This document shows, in pieces, positions 9,567 to 18,187 of a DNA stretch of 64,000 nt (its first letter is position 1; every line of letters starts with the position of its first letter). The stretch is from Agrobacterium larrymoorei. Its GTDB lineage: Bacteria > Pseudomonadota > Alphaproteobacteria > Rhizobiales > Rhizobiaceae. The notes below the pieces were generated by a model. The model worked only from the letters and a program-made list of their open reading frames with translations. It was not told the origin of the DNA and did not search any database. The translations under genes were made by a program, and so were the position numbers. Where the stretch lies: assembly GCF_005145045.1 (NCBI RefSeq), contig NZ_CP039691.1, forward strand, positions 632,001 through 696,000. Reading direction: 5' to 3'.

Positions 9567-10820
9567 ATGCGCAAATTTTCGGTTTTTGCCGTGGCCCGCG
9601 AGGCGATGCGGGGGCACAAGGGGTGGGAGGCTCAATGGGCTTCCCCCGAGCCGCGCAAGGAATACGATGTCATCATCATCGGTGGCGGCGGGCACGGGCT
9701 GGGCGCTGCTTACTACCTTGCGAAGGAACATGGCATTACCAATGTCGCGGTTCTGGAAAAGGGTTGGCTCGGCGGCGGCAATACGGGCCGCAACACCACC
9801 ATCATCCGCTCCAACTATCTCTATGAAGAGAGCATGGACATTTACGAGCATTCCCTGAAGCTGTGGGAAGGCTTGAGCCAGGACCTCAATTACAACACCA
9901 TGTATTCTGCGCGCGGCGTGATGATGCTGTCGCACAATGTGCATGACCAGCAGTCGTTCAAGCGCCATATCAATGCCAACCGCCTCTACGGCATCGACAA
10001 TGAATGGCTGACGCCGGAGCAGGCGAAGGCTTACTGCCCGCCGCTCGATATTTCCGCCAGTGCCCGTTACCCGATCAATGGTGCCGCCCTTCAGCGGCGC
10101 GGTGGCACGGCGCGTCACGATGCGGTGGCCTGGGGTTATGCCCGTGCGGCGTCGGATCGCGGCGTTCACATCATCCAGAACTGCGAAGTGACGGCCATCC
10201 GTCGCGGGCCTGATGGCGCGGTGACGGGTGTCGAGACCAATCGCGGCTTTATTGGAGCCAAGAAGATCGGCGTGTCTGCTGCCGGTCATTCCTCCGTCAT
10301 CATGAACATGGCGGATGTGCGCGTGCCGCTCGCCTCCAACCCGTTGCAGGCGCTGGTTTCTGAGCCGCTGAAGCCGATCTTCCCTTGCGTCGTCATGTCC
10401 AACACGGTGCATGCCTATATCTCGCAATCCGACAAGGGCGAGCTGGTGATCGGTGCCGGCACCGACCAGTATAATTCCTATTCGCAGACCGGCGGATTGC
10501 AGATCATCACGCATACGCTCGACGCCATCTGCGAGCTCTTCCCGATCTTCCGCCGCGTGAAGATGATGCGGCAATGGGGCGGCATTACCGACAACACGCC
10601 GGACCGTTCCGCCATCCAGAGCGTGACGCCGGTGCCGAACCTCTTCGTCAATTGCGGTTGGGGTACGGGCGGGTTCAAGGCGACGCCGGGGTCGGCGCAT
10701 CTCTTTGCGCATCTGATCGCACGCGGCGAGCCGCATCGTCTGGCCTCGGGGCTGACGCTGGAGCGGTTCCGCACCGGGCGGCTGATCGATGAGGCGGCTG
10801 CTGCGGCGGTGGCGCATTGA
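9567..10820 (+). CDS. soxB: Sarcosine oxidase subunit beta
   Basis: FAD-binding catalytic subunit of the heterotetrameric sarcosine oxidase, which demethylates sarcosine to glycine with transfer of the methyl carbon to tetrahydrofolate. The 417-residue form starts MRKFSVFAVAREAMRGHKGW, the family N-terminus, behind a GAGGAG box. The longer frame adds 89 non-conserved residues. The dinucleotide-binding loop YDVIIIGGGGHGLGAAYYLA lies at residues 33-52. His184 in RGGTARHDAV is the candidate covalent FMN attachment residue, by analogy with the corynebacterial enzyme. The C-terminal domain has NCGWGTGGFKATPGS, typical of the DadA/GlyOx family. It heads the sox operon. Confidence 0.95.
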   Translation: MRKFSVFAVAREAMRGHKGWEAQWASPEPRKEYDVIIIGGGGHGLGAAYYLAKEHGITNVAVLEKGWLGGGNTGRNTTIIRSNYLYEESMDIYEHSLKLWEGLSQDLNYNTMYSARGVMMLSHNVHDQQSFKRHINANRLYGIDNEWLTPEQAKAYCPPLDISASARYPINGAALQRRGGTARHDAVAWGYARAASDRGVHIIQNCEVTAIRRGPDGAVTGVETNRGFIGAKKIGVSAAGHSSVIMNMADVRVPLASNPLQALVSEPLKPIFPCVVMSNTVHAYISQSDKGELVIGAGTDQYNSYSQTGGLQIITHTLDAICELFPIFRRVKMMRQWGGITDNTPDRSAIQSVTPVPNLFVNCGWGTGGFKATPGSAHLFAHLIARGEPHRLASGLTLERFRTGRLIDEAAAAAVAH

Positions 10821-11224
10821 TGCTGCCTGCTGCGCTTCTTGCCGCAGCCATTGCAACTGCGCCAACGCAGGTCAACAAGCTTGTGTTGGAGGAAAAAGAC
10901 TTTCGCATGCAAACGATCCGCAAGGCTCAGGGCGAGGTGAACTGGCCGTTTGTAGCGAGTGAGGGAATTCTGCTTTGCGCGCCGGTGATCGGCGACAAAG
11001 CGGTTTACTTCGTCGGAACGAAGGAGGATGGCGGGCAGGAGGAGCCGGTCATCCTCAGCGTCAACCCAATGATGATGTCGATCATCAACATGGGCAAGGC
11101 CAGGATTTTTCGCGACTTCACGACGATCGATGAATTGATGGGCAGACTTTATCCCTACATCACCATGGGAAAGCGCCTGTGTGACCAACCTGCCGGAGCC
11201 ATCGTTCCGGAAAGCTCTCTTTGA
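10820..11224 (+). CDS. Small exported protein, DUF2511 (YebY)-like, embedded in the sox operon
   Basis: A 134-residue protein whose ATG overlaps the soxB stop codon (TGATG), so it is translationally coupled. It opens with MLPAALLAAAIATA, a short hydrophobic segment that could be a signal peptide. The core NWPFVASEGILLCAPVIGDK then AVYFVGTK resembles the W-P-F-x-x-x-x-G-x-L-x-C plus AVYFV pattern of DUF2511 (YebY). I make that link from memory and with moderate confidence. The function is unknown. A copper-related role has been proposed for enterobacterial YebY, but nothing here ties it to metal. It separates soxB from soxD, which are usually adjacent, so it may be a lineage-specific insertion. 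Confidence 0.7.
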   Translation: MLPAALLAAAIATAPTQVNKLVLEEKDFRMQTIRKAQGEVNWPFVASEGILLCAPVIGDKAVYFVGTKEDGGQEEPVILSVNPMMMSIINMGKARIFRDFTTIDELMGRLYPYITMGKRLCDQPAGAIVPESSL

Positions 11225-11233
11225 GGGAAAAAC

Positions 11234-11548
11234 ATGCTGCTGATCCGTTGTCCATATTGCGAAGAAGAGCGCTCTGAACTGGAATTCCGCTGGGCTGGCG
11301 AAGCGCATATCGCGCGCCCGGAAAACATCTCCGCGATTTCCGACGAGGCCTTCGCGGAATATTTCTTCATGCGCGATAATGACAAGGGCATGGTGTTCGA
11401 GCGCTGGCGGCATATTCATGGCTGCGGACGCTTCTTCAACGCTACGCGCCATTCCGTCAGCGACAAGATTTACCTGACATACAAGGCAGGCGAGCCGAAG
11501 CCGGATACGGCCTCGCTCCTGCCTTCCAGCGAAGGAGCAGCCCGATGA
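11234..11548 (+). CDS. soxD: Sarcosine oxidase subunit delta
   Basis: Small zinc-binding subunit of heterotetrameric sarcosine oxidase. The 104-residue protein has the family pattern: C6-P-x-C9 at the N-terminus (LIRCPYCEEERSELEF), then H60 and C64 in WRHIHGCGRFFN, which together give the Cys3His zinc site. The core sequence GEAHIARPENISAISDEAFA is also typical. A GAGGGAA box precedes the ATG. The stop codon overlaps the soxA start by four bases (ATGA), a mark of translational coupling. Confidence 0.95.
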   Translation: MLLIRCPYCEEERSELEFRWAGEAHIARPENISAISDEAFAEYFFMRDNDKGMVFERWRHIHGCGRFFNATRHSVSDKIYLTYKAGEPKPDTASLLPSSEGAAR

Positions 11549-14505
11549 GCGGCGCTTATCGTATCAAGGGCGCTGGCCGCCTGACGCCTGCGCGCACCGC
11601 CCGTTTCAGCTTCGATGGCAAGAGCTACACCGCACTTCAGGGCGACACCGTTGCCTCGGCGCTGCTGGCCAATGGCGTGCATCTAGTCGGACGCTCGTTC
11701 AAGTACCACCGCCCGCGTGGTTTCCTGTCCGCCGGGCCGGAAGAGCCGAATGCGCTGATCGACGTGTCGCGCAATGCCGCCCGCCGCCAGCCTAACGTGC
11801 GCGCCACGGTGCAGGAAGTGTTCGATGGCGCCATCATCGCCTCGCAGAACCGCTATCCGTCGCTGTCCTTCGATGTCGGCGCGATCAATGATTTCTTCTC
11901 GCCCTTCTTTGCAGCAGGCTTCTACTACAAGACCTTCATGTGGCCGAAGGCGGCATGGCACAAGCTTTATGAGCCGATCATCCGCCGCGCGGCGGGTCTG
12001 GGCAGTGCACCCGATGAAGGCGATACCGACCATTATGCCAGCCGTTTCGCCCATTGCGACGTGCTGATTGCCGGTGCCGGTGTCGCAGGCCTGACGGCGG
12101 CGTTGGCTGCGGCGAAGGCCGGTGCGAAGGTCATTCTTGCGGATGAGAACCCTGTGGTCGGCGGTGCGCTTCGCTTTGAAAGCGGCACGGTGATCGATGG
12201 GCTGAACGGTTACGACTGGGCGCAGAAGGCGTTTGCGGAACTGAAAGCCATGCCGAATGTTCAGGTGCTGACGCGCACGACCGTCTTCGGTTACTACAAC
12301 CACAATTTCATCGGCCTTGCCGAGCGCGTGACCGATCATCTGGCCACACCTGAGAGCCATGAGCCGCGTGAGCGCCTGTGGCAGGTGCGGGCGAAGAAGG
12401 TGGTGATGGCCACGGGTGCCATCGAGCGCCACATGGTCTTTGCCAATAACGACCGCCCCGGTATCATGCTCGCCTCTGCAGCGCGCAGCTTTCTCAACCA
12501 GCATGGCGTGACCGTCGGTCACAATGTCGGTGTCTATACAGCGCATGACAGCGCCTATGAAGCCGCGTTCGACCTGAAACGTGCGGGTGTGACCATCGCC
12601 GCCATCATCGATTGCCGTGAAAACCCGGATGCCAAGCTTCTGGACGAGGCGCGAGGGCTGGGCGTAGAGGTGCTGGCCGGTCACAGCGTTTACGACACGT
12701 CGGGACGCCTGCGTGTGTCTTCCATGACGGTTGGGCGCAATGGCGGTTCATCCAAGCGCAAGATCAAGGTAGATGCGCTGATTGTGTCTGCTGGCTGGAC
12801 GCCATCGGTACATCTGTTCTCGCAGTCTCGCGGCAAGCTGAAATATGATACGGAGAACCAGCGTTTTCTGCCGGATGTCCATGCGCAGGAAGGCGTTTCC
12901 ATCGGTGCCTGCAATGGCACGGATGACCTCTCCGCGCTGATTGCCGAGGCAGCTGCCGCAGGCGGTGGTGCTTCGGAGTTCTCCGGCAGCAATGCGCATG
13001 TCTGGACCGGCGGCATGATTGGTGCTGCAGAAGGCGCTGGCGCGGAGCATAGCGTCAAGGCCTTCATCGATTTCCAGCACGATGTCTGCGCCAAGGATAT
13101 CCGCCTTGCCGTGCGCGAGGGCATGCATTCCATCGAGCATATCAAGCGCTTCACCACCAATGGCATGGCGTCCGATCAGGGCAAGATGTCCAACATGCAC
13201 GGTCTGGCCATCGCTTCCGAAGCGCTGGGCCGTGATTTGCCGAAGGTGGGTCTGACGACATTCCGTGCGCCTTATACGCCCGTTACATTCGGAACGCTGG
13301 TCGGCCACTCACGCGGAAAACTGTTCGATCCCGCTCGCAAAACGCCGATGCACGCGCTGGAGGAAGAAGCCGGTGCCGTGTTCGAGGATGTCGGCAACTG
13401 GAAGCGCGCATGGTTCTATCCGCGCGCTGGCGAAGACATGCATCAGGCCGTCAATCGTGAATGCAAGACGGTACGCGAGAGTGTCGGCGTGTTCGATGCC
13501 TCCACGCTCGGCAAGATCGAGGTGGTGGGACCGGATGCGGCCAAGTTCCTCAACCTGCTCTACACCAATGCCTGGGATACGCTGAAACCGGGACGCGCGC
13601 GCTACGGCATCATGACCCGCGAAGACGGCTTCGTTTATGATGACGGCGTGGTGGGACGCATGGCGGAAGACCGCTTCCATGTGACGACCACAACCGGCGG
13701 TGCGCCGCGCGTGCTGCACCACATGGAAGACTATCTCCAGACGGAATTCCCTGATCTCGATGTCTGGCTGACCTCGGCCACCGAGCAATGGGCTGTCATT
13801 GCCGTGCAGGGACCGAAGGCACGCGAGGTTATCGCGCCGCTGGTGGAAGGCATCGACCTTTCGCCGGAAGCCTTCCCGCATATGGCGGTTGCCGAAGGCA
13901 AGATCTGCGGCGTGCCGACGCGCCTGTTCCGTGTGTCCTTTACCGGTGAACTCGGTTTCGAAGTCAACGTGCCTGCCGATTTCGGCCCCGCCGTCTGGAA
14001 GGCGATTGCTGAGCGCGCGGGGGCTGTCGGCGGCTGCCTCTATGGCACGGAGACCATGCATATCCTTCGCGCCGAAAAGGGCTACATCATCGTCGGTCAG
14101 GACACGGATGGGACAGTCACGCCTGACGATGCGGGCCTTGGCTGGGCGGTTTCCAAGAAGAAGACGGATTTCGTCGGTATTCGCGGGCTCAAGCGCCCGG
14201 ACCTGATGCGCGAGGGGCGCAAGCAGCTCGTCGGGCTGCTACCGAAGAATCCCCATGAGGTGCCGGAGGAGGGCGGGCAGATCGTTGTCGATCCGAACGC
14301 GCCGAAGCCCATGACCATGCTCGGCCATGTGACCTCAGCCTACTGGTCCGAAAATCTCGGTCGCGCGATTGCCTTCGGCTTGGTGGCCGATGGGCGGGCG
14401 CGCATGGGCCAGACGCTCTACATTCCGCTTGCCGACCGCACCATTGCGGTGGAGGTAACGGACATGGTGTTCTTCGACAGGCAAGGAGTCCGCATCAATG
14501 GCTGA
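11545..14505 (+). CDS. soxA: Sarcosine oxidase subunit alpha
   Basis: Large subunit (986 residues, normal length) that binds NAD+ and the folate acceptor. An N-terminal 2Fe-2S-ferredoxin-like region without a cluster (YTALQGDTVASALLANGVHL, FKYHRPRGFLSAGPEEPNAL) comes first. A Rossmann domain follows, with DVLIAGAGVAGLTAALAAAK near residue 172. The C-terminal 400 residues form a GcvT-like aminomethyltransferase domain (SVGVFDASTLGKIEVVGPDA, then RYGIMTREDGFVYDDGVVGR and VSFTGELGFEVNVPADFGPA). The GcvT part accepts the methylene group to form 5,10-methylene-tetrahydrofolate. It overlaps soxD by four bases and soxG by eight. Confidence 0.96.
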   Translation: MSGAYRIKGAGRLTPARTARFSFDGKSYTALQGDTVASALLANGVHLVGRSFKYHRPRGFLSAGPEEPNALIDVSRNAARRQPNVRATVQEVFDGAIIASQNRYPSLSFDVGAINDFFSPFFAAGFYYKTFMWPKAAWHKLYEPIIRRAAGLGSAPDEGDTDHYASRFAHCDVLIAGAGVAGLTAALAAAKAGAKVILADENPVVGGALRFESGTVIDGLNGYDWAQKAFAELKAMPNVQVLTRTTVFGYYNHNFIGLAERVTDHLATPESHEPRERLWQVRAKKVVMATGAIERHMVFANNDRPGIMLASAARSFLNQHGVTVGHNVGVYTAHDSAYEAAFDLKRAGVTIAAIIDCRENPDAKLLDEARGLGVEVLAGHSVYDTSGRLRVSSMTVGRNGGSSKRKIKVDALIVSAGWTPSVHLFSQSRGKLKYDTENQRFLPDVHAQEGVSIGACNGTDDLSALIAEAAAAGGGASEFSGSNAHVWTGGMIGAAEGAGAEHSVKAFIDFQHDVCAKDIRLAVREGMHSIEHIKRFTTNGMASDQGKMSNMHGLAIASEALGRDLPKVGLTTFRAPYTPVTFGTLVGHSRGKLFDPARKTPMHALEEEAGAVFEDVGNWKRAWFYPRAGEDMHQAVNRECKTVRESVGVFDASTLGKIEVVGPDAAKFLNLLYTNAWDTLKPGRARYGIMTREDGFVYDDGVVGRMAEDRFHVTTTTGGAPRVLHHMEDYLQTEFPDLDVWLTSATEQWAVIAVQGPKAREVIAPLVEGIDLSPEAFPHMAVAEGKICGVPTRLFRVSFTGELGFEVNVPADFGPAVWKAIAERAGAVGGCLYGTETMHILRAEKGYIIVGQDTDGTVTPDDAGLGWAVSKKKTDFVGIRGLKRPDLMREGRKQLVGLLPKNPHEVPEEGGQIVVDPNAPKPMTMLGHVTSAYWSENLGRAIAFGLVADGRARMGQTLYIPLADRTIAVEVTDMVFFDRQGVRING

Positions 14506-15046
14506 TCTCGTACACGCAACCCGTACCACGATCCTCGATGACGCACAGGGCGGCTCCGCTGGTGTCACGATCAAGATGGCGGCCCCGGCCTTTCGCATTG
14601 CTCTGCGCGCCAGACCGGACGCGGCGGAAGCACTGTCGCAGGCGCTGGACATCGCCCTTCCCACGCGCCCGAAAAGCTCCGCAACCTCCGGCCTGCGCTC
14701 CGCATTGTGGCTCGGCCCGGATGAATGGCTGGTGATTGACCAGGGCGAAAGCGACCTCATGGCCGCTCTTTCCAACGTCCCCGGCCTCTACTCAGCCACC
14801 GATATTTCTCATCGAAACACCGCAGTCATCGTCTCCGGCACAAACGCCGCCATCGCCATCAATGCCGGCTGCCCACAGGACCTATCCCTCGAAACCTTCC
14901 CCGTCGGCGCATGCTCCCGCACGCTTCTCGGCAAGGCGGAAGTAGTTCTGCTGCGCGTGGCGGACGATACGTTCCGCGTGGAATGCTGGCGCTCGTTTGC
15001 GGAATATGTGTTCGGGTTGCTGGATGAGGGTGCGCGGGATGCGTAG
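14498..15046 (+). CDS. soxG: Sarcosine oxidase subunit gamma
   Basis: Structural gamma subunit of 182 residues. It shows the family features: a short N-terminal region, PKSSATSGLRSALWLGPDEW near residue 60, then LYSATDISHRNTAVIVSGTN and a C-terminal VECWRSFAEYVFGLLDEG. It shares the fold of the GcvT C-terminal region and caps the channel between beta and alpha subunits in known structures. The start overlaps the end of soxA by eight bases. It is the last gene of the sox operon. No clear hairpin terminator follows. Confidence 0.93.
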   Translation: MADLVHATRTTILDDAQGGSAGVTIKMAAPAFRIALRARPDAAEALSQALDIALPTRPKSSATSGLRSALWLGPDEWLVIDQGESDLMAALSNVPGLYSATDISHRNTAVIVSGTNAAIAINAGCPQDLSLETFPVGACSRTLLGKAEVVLLRVADDTFRVECWRSFAEYVFGLLDEGARDA

Positions 15047-15169
15047 CCCATCGCTTAGCCAAAAATTAACGTCAAATTTAACCAATTTGATAAGGCTCTG
15101 GTAAGCTTTCACGGAAGGTTTAAGATTCGGTGCTGGGTTATCGCTCTGCAACGAATCCAGGAGCCTCCT

Positions 15170-16141
15170 ATGTTTCGCCATATCCTTTGTGGGATGATCG
15201 CAGCCGCTTTTGCGACTGCGGGAGCGTCCCAATCGTTCAGTCAATCCGTCACTTCCGGGGAGATGTTCGATCCCGAGGCCGCCGCCAAGGGTATTACCTA
15301 CTCGGACGAAGCGTGTTCTATTCTTGAAAAGCAAAACACCGCCATCGAAGTAAGTTCCGGCGGAGTGAATTACTGTCTTCGATATTATGCTGCCGGTCTA
15401 AAGGCAGGTCATAACGACATCGCTGCACTTTGGCTTCACGGTGACATAATGGGAAGCCATGAAAGCCCGCCGAACAAGCGCCTCAAAGGGCTCGGCGTGG
15501 AAAAAATGATTGATCAGGAGCAACAGCTTTCAAAGCGGTTTCAAGTGCCATTTATCTTTCTTGGTCGCCCAGGAAGCTATGGCAGCGCGGGCCGACATTA
15601 CAAGATGCGGGAACGGCAGATAGAGGCAGACATCGTCGCCGCAGGCATCGACGCATTGAAGAAAAAATTCGGAATCAAGACATTTTCGTTTGGCGGGCAT
15701 AGTGGCGGCGGGGTGCTTGTCGCGGAGTTGCTCAATCATCGCGACGATATCCAATGCGCAATTATCTCGTCTGCTCCGGGCGCGTTCAGAGATTATCTGG
15801 CTACATATAAAAGCCCGGACACAACTAACCCTGTCGTGCTCGACCCCATCGCCTCCACCAGCACTAAACCAAATCACGCCGGTAGCCGTGTATTCGTGTT
15901 GGCCGATCCACGGGATAACAATGTCAAGTTTTCGCTTCACCAGCGTTACATCGATGCCTTGAAGCACCAAGGGATATCAGTCGAGTTTATTTCGCTAGAA
16001 AAAGCGCTCGGTCCCGAGTTTCATGACATGGTCGATTTCGCTGAAACGGCAACGGGTATGTGCGCTGCTGAAGCATCAACTGATAGCATCGTCAAAACGC
16101 TACACGAGATGCCTGTTCAGGGGGAGAGAAAGACGAACTGA
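15170..16141 (+). CDS. Exported alpha/beta hydrolase of unknown substrate
   Basis: A 323-residue protein with a Sec signal peptide (MFRHILCGMIAAAFATAGAS followed by a QSFSQS cleavage region). The nucleophile elbow is GGHSGGG with Ser178 after a beta strand, the oxyanion region is ALWLHGDIMGS near residue 87, and plausible acid and base are Asp246 or Asp249 and His286 (EFHDMVDFA). Four Cys residues in the mature part could form disulfides. It is a serine hydrolase acting in the periplasm or outside, but I do not recognise the substrate. Base composition looks slightly less GC-rich than the sox genes, and the gene is preceded by an AT-rich 120-bp gap, so it may have a separate history. It uses its own AGGAG box. 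Confidence 0.75.
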   Translation: MFRHILCGMIAAAFATAGASQSFSQSVTSGEMFDPEAAAKGITYSDEACSILEKQNTAIEVSSGGVNYCLRYYAAGLKAGHNDIAALWLHGDIMGSHESPPNKRLKGLGVEKMIDQEQQLSKRFQVPFIFLGRPGSYGSAGRHYKMRERQIEADIVAAGIDALKKKFGIKTFSFGGHSGGGVLVAELLNHRDDIQCAIISSAPGAFRDYLATYKSPDTTNPVVLDPIASTSTKPNHAGSRVFVLADPRDNNVKFSLHQRYIDALKHQGISVEFISLEKALGPEFHDMVDFAETATGMCAAEASTDSIVKTLHEMPVQGERKTN

Positions 16142-16149
16142 GGGGTAAT

Positions 16150-17538
16150 TCAAGCCGCTTTCTCCTGTGCCTTCATAAAGCCCACCGTCGCGGCCCACAG
16201 CAGGACACCGATCAGCAGCAGCACCCCTGCAATTGAATATTGCACCGGATCGCGTCAAGTCCATGGGCCGACAAGGAAGAAGCAGCTGGCGGCGCCGATG
16301 ATGGGCAGGATGGTGGGGGTGCGGAAGTGTTTGTGAGGTACCTTGTCCTTGCGCAGAACCAGCACCGCGACATTGACGATGGTGAAGACGCCGAGCAGCA
16401 GCAGCGCCGTGGTGCCGCCCAGTGCCGGTACGCCGCCTGCAAAGGCGATGAGGCCGATGGCGATCAGGGAGGTGAAGATGATCGCGACATAGGGTGTGCG
16501 GCGGCCCGAATGGACCTTGCCAAGTGCCGTTGGTAGCACGCCATCGCGGCTCATGCCATAGATCAGGCGGCTTGCCATCATCATGTTGATGAGGGCGGAA
16601 TTGGCGACGGCAAACATGGTGATGACGCCGAAAATGCCGATGGGGAAGTTCGGCGCGCCTGCAGCGACCACTTTCAGAAGCGGCGTTTCGCCTTCGCCGA
16701 GATCGGCTGCGGAAACAAGCGTGATGGAGGAGATGGCGACGAGGACATAGATGACGCCGGTTATGACGAGGCCGCCGAGCAGCACCTTCGGGAAGATGCG
16801 CGCGGGCTGCTTGCATTCCTCGGCCATATTGACCGAATCTTCGAAGCCGACCATGGCGAAGAAGGCGAGTGTGGTGGCCGCAACGACCGACCAGATGACG
16901 CCGTGTTCGCCTGCTGGCTCGAAGGTCCAGACACGCGAAACATCGCCCTGACCATTGCCGATGGCCCAGAAGCCTATGCCGATGATGATCATCAGGCCTT
17001 TCAGCTCGACTACGGTTAGCACCACATTCATCTTCACGCTTTCGCCCACGCCGCGAAAGTTGATGAGGGCAATCAACGCGATAAAGGCGATGGCAACGCC
17101 GGTGACGCCGAAGGCTCCGAAATCAAAGCCCGTAACTGTGGTGAAGTTGGCGGCAAAGGCGCGGGACGCCGTGGAGGCCGAGGTGACACCCGACGACATG
17201 ACGGTGAAGGCGACAAGGAACGTGATGAAATGCACGCCGAAGGCCTTGTGCGTATAAAGCGCCGCACCTGCTGCCTTCGGATATTTGGTGACCAGTTCGA
17301 GATAGCTGCAAGCGGTGAGCAGTGCGACGCCGAAGGCGATCAGGAAGGGAAGCCAGACAACGCCGCCGACCTCTGCCGCCACCTGTCCTGTCAGCGCATA
17401 GATGCCGGTGCCGAGAATATCTCCGACGATAAAAAGCAGAAGCAATCCCGGCCCCATGACACGCTTGAGCTCGGTTGCCTGCTCGCCTGCGTCATCCGGT
17501 TGCGTAACATTATGAGCCATCTCGATAATCTCCCCCAA
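16150..17538 (-). pseudogene. APC-family amino acid permease interrupted by an in-frame TGA
   Basis: The protein is a 12-helix amino acid/polyamine permease of the APC superfamily. Early signature segments are PGLLLLFIVGDILGTGIYAL near residue 30 and GVALLTACSYLELVTKYPKA near residue 90, with ATTLAFFAMVGFEDSVNMAE in the middle. The frame stops at a TGA at 16255-16257 just after FFLVGPWT. The same frame continues for 34 more codons past that TGA as RDPVQYSIAGVLLLIGVLLW and then ATVGFMKAQEKAA before a second stop. That continuation is plainly the missing last helix and tail. Either the gene carries a nonsense mutation that removes helix 12, the stop is read through, or there is a base error. 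The 427-residue truncated product may still fold. Substrate unknown. Confidence 0.8.
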
Positions 17539-17645
17539 AAGCTATGCAGCTTTTAACGCGAAGGAGGATGGCAGGTTCCCGTTCGATAGAAGCAGATATG
17601 CGGCTACAACAGTGAGCAGTCCGGTAATCTGGTAAGGTAAGTGTC

Positions 17646-18131
17646 TCAGGCTTCTTCCGGGCGATCTTTCGGGTCGAATTGCGCAATCGTCGTCCAGCGG
17701 GCGGTCAGTGCCGGTTTCTTTTCATTTTCGATTTCGACGCTGACGTCATAGGTCGTCATCAGCATGGCCGCACCACGGAAGCGGGCTTCGGCAAGAGTGA
17801 AGCGACCGCGAATGCGGGCGCCGCTTTTGACCGGTGCAACGAAGGTCACCTTGTCGAAGCCGTAATTGATGCCCATGGTCTGTTCGCGGATTTTCGGCAG
17901 CGCGCTGTAGTTCATGGCCGAGAGCAGCGAGAGCGTGAGGAAACCGTGGGCTATGGTGCCGCCGAAGGGGCTTTCCGTCTTTGCGCGCTCAGGGTCGGTG
18001 TGGATGAACTGGTCATCCAGCGTCGCCTTGGCGAAGGCGTCGATCATGGGTTGATCAACGGTGATCCAGTCGGACACGCCCATTTCCGTGCCGACAAAAC
18101 CCTTCATTTCGGCGAGCGATACGTCTTTCAC
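17646..18131 (-). CDS. MaoC-like (R)-specific enoyl hydratase family protein, NodN-like
   Basis: A 161-residue hot-dog-fold protein. The GTG start is preferred because AAAGG lies about 8 bases upstream and the length then matches NodN/MaoC proteins; an open frame extends to 18266 without resemblance. The catalytic pair of the hydratase-2 motif is visible in DDQFIHTDPERAK (Asp and His) followed by the TIAHGFLTLSLL helix. The core GFDKVTFVAPVKSGARIRG is typical of the family. It probably hydrates an enoyl-CoA, but the physiological substrate is not evident. It lies between the APC permease and glgX, all on the minus strand with clear gaps, so co-regulation is uncertain. Confidence 0.85.
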   Translation of the reverse strand: MKDVSLAEMKGFVGTEMGVSDWITVDQPMIDAFAKATLDDQFIHTDPERAKTESPFGGTIAHGFLTLSLLSAMNYSALPKIREQTMGINYGFDKVTFVAPVKSGARIRGRFTLAEARFRGAAMLMTTYDVSVEIENEKKPALTARWTTIAQFDPKDRPEEA

Positions 18132-18187
18132 GGCAAACCTTTCTCTGAAAATCTCTGGCCGGTTATAGTGTGGGCGCGGCTGCGCAA

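Noticed and set aside
9399..10865. 488-codon minus-strand frame
   Set aside because: Shadow of soxB, whose FAD loop and operon context are clear.
15055..15090. Possible CtrA site (TTAA repeats) after soxG
   Set aside because: The two TTAA units are 8 bp apart rather than 7, and the gene context does not suggest cell-cycle control.
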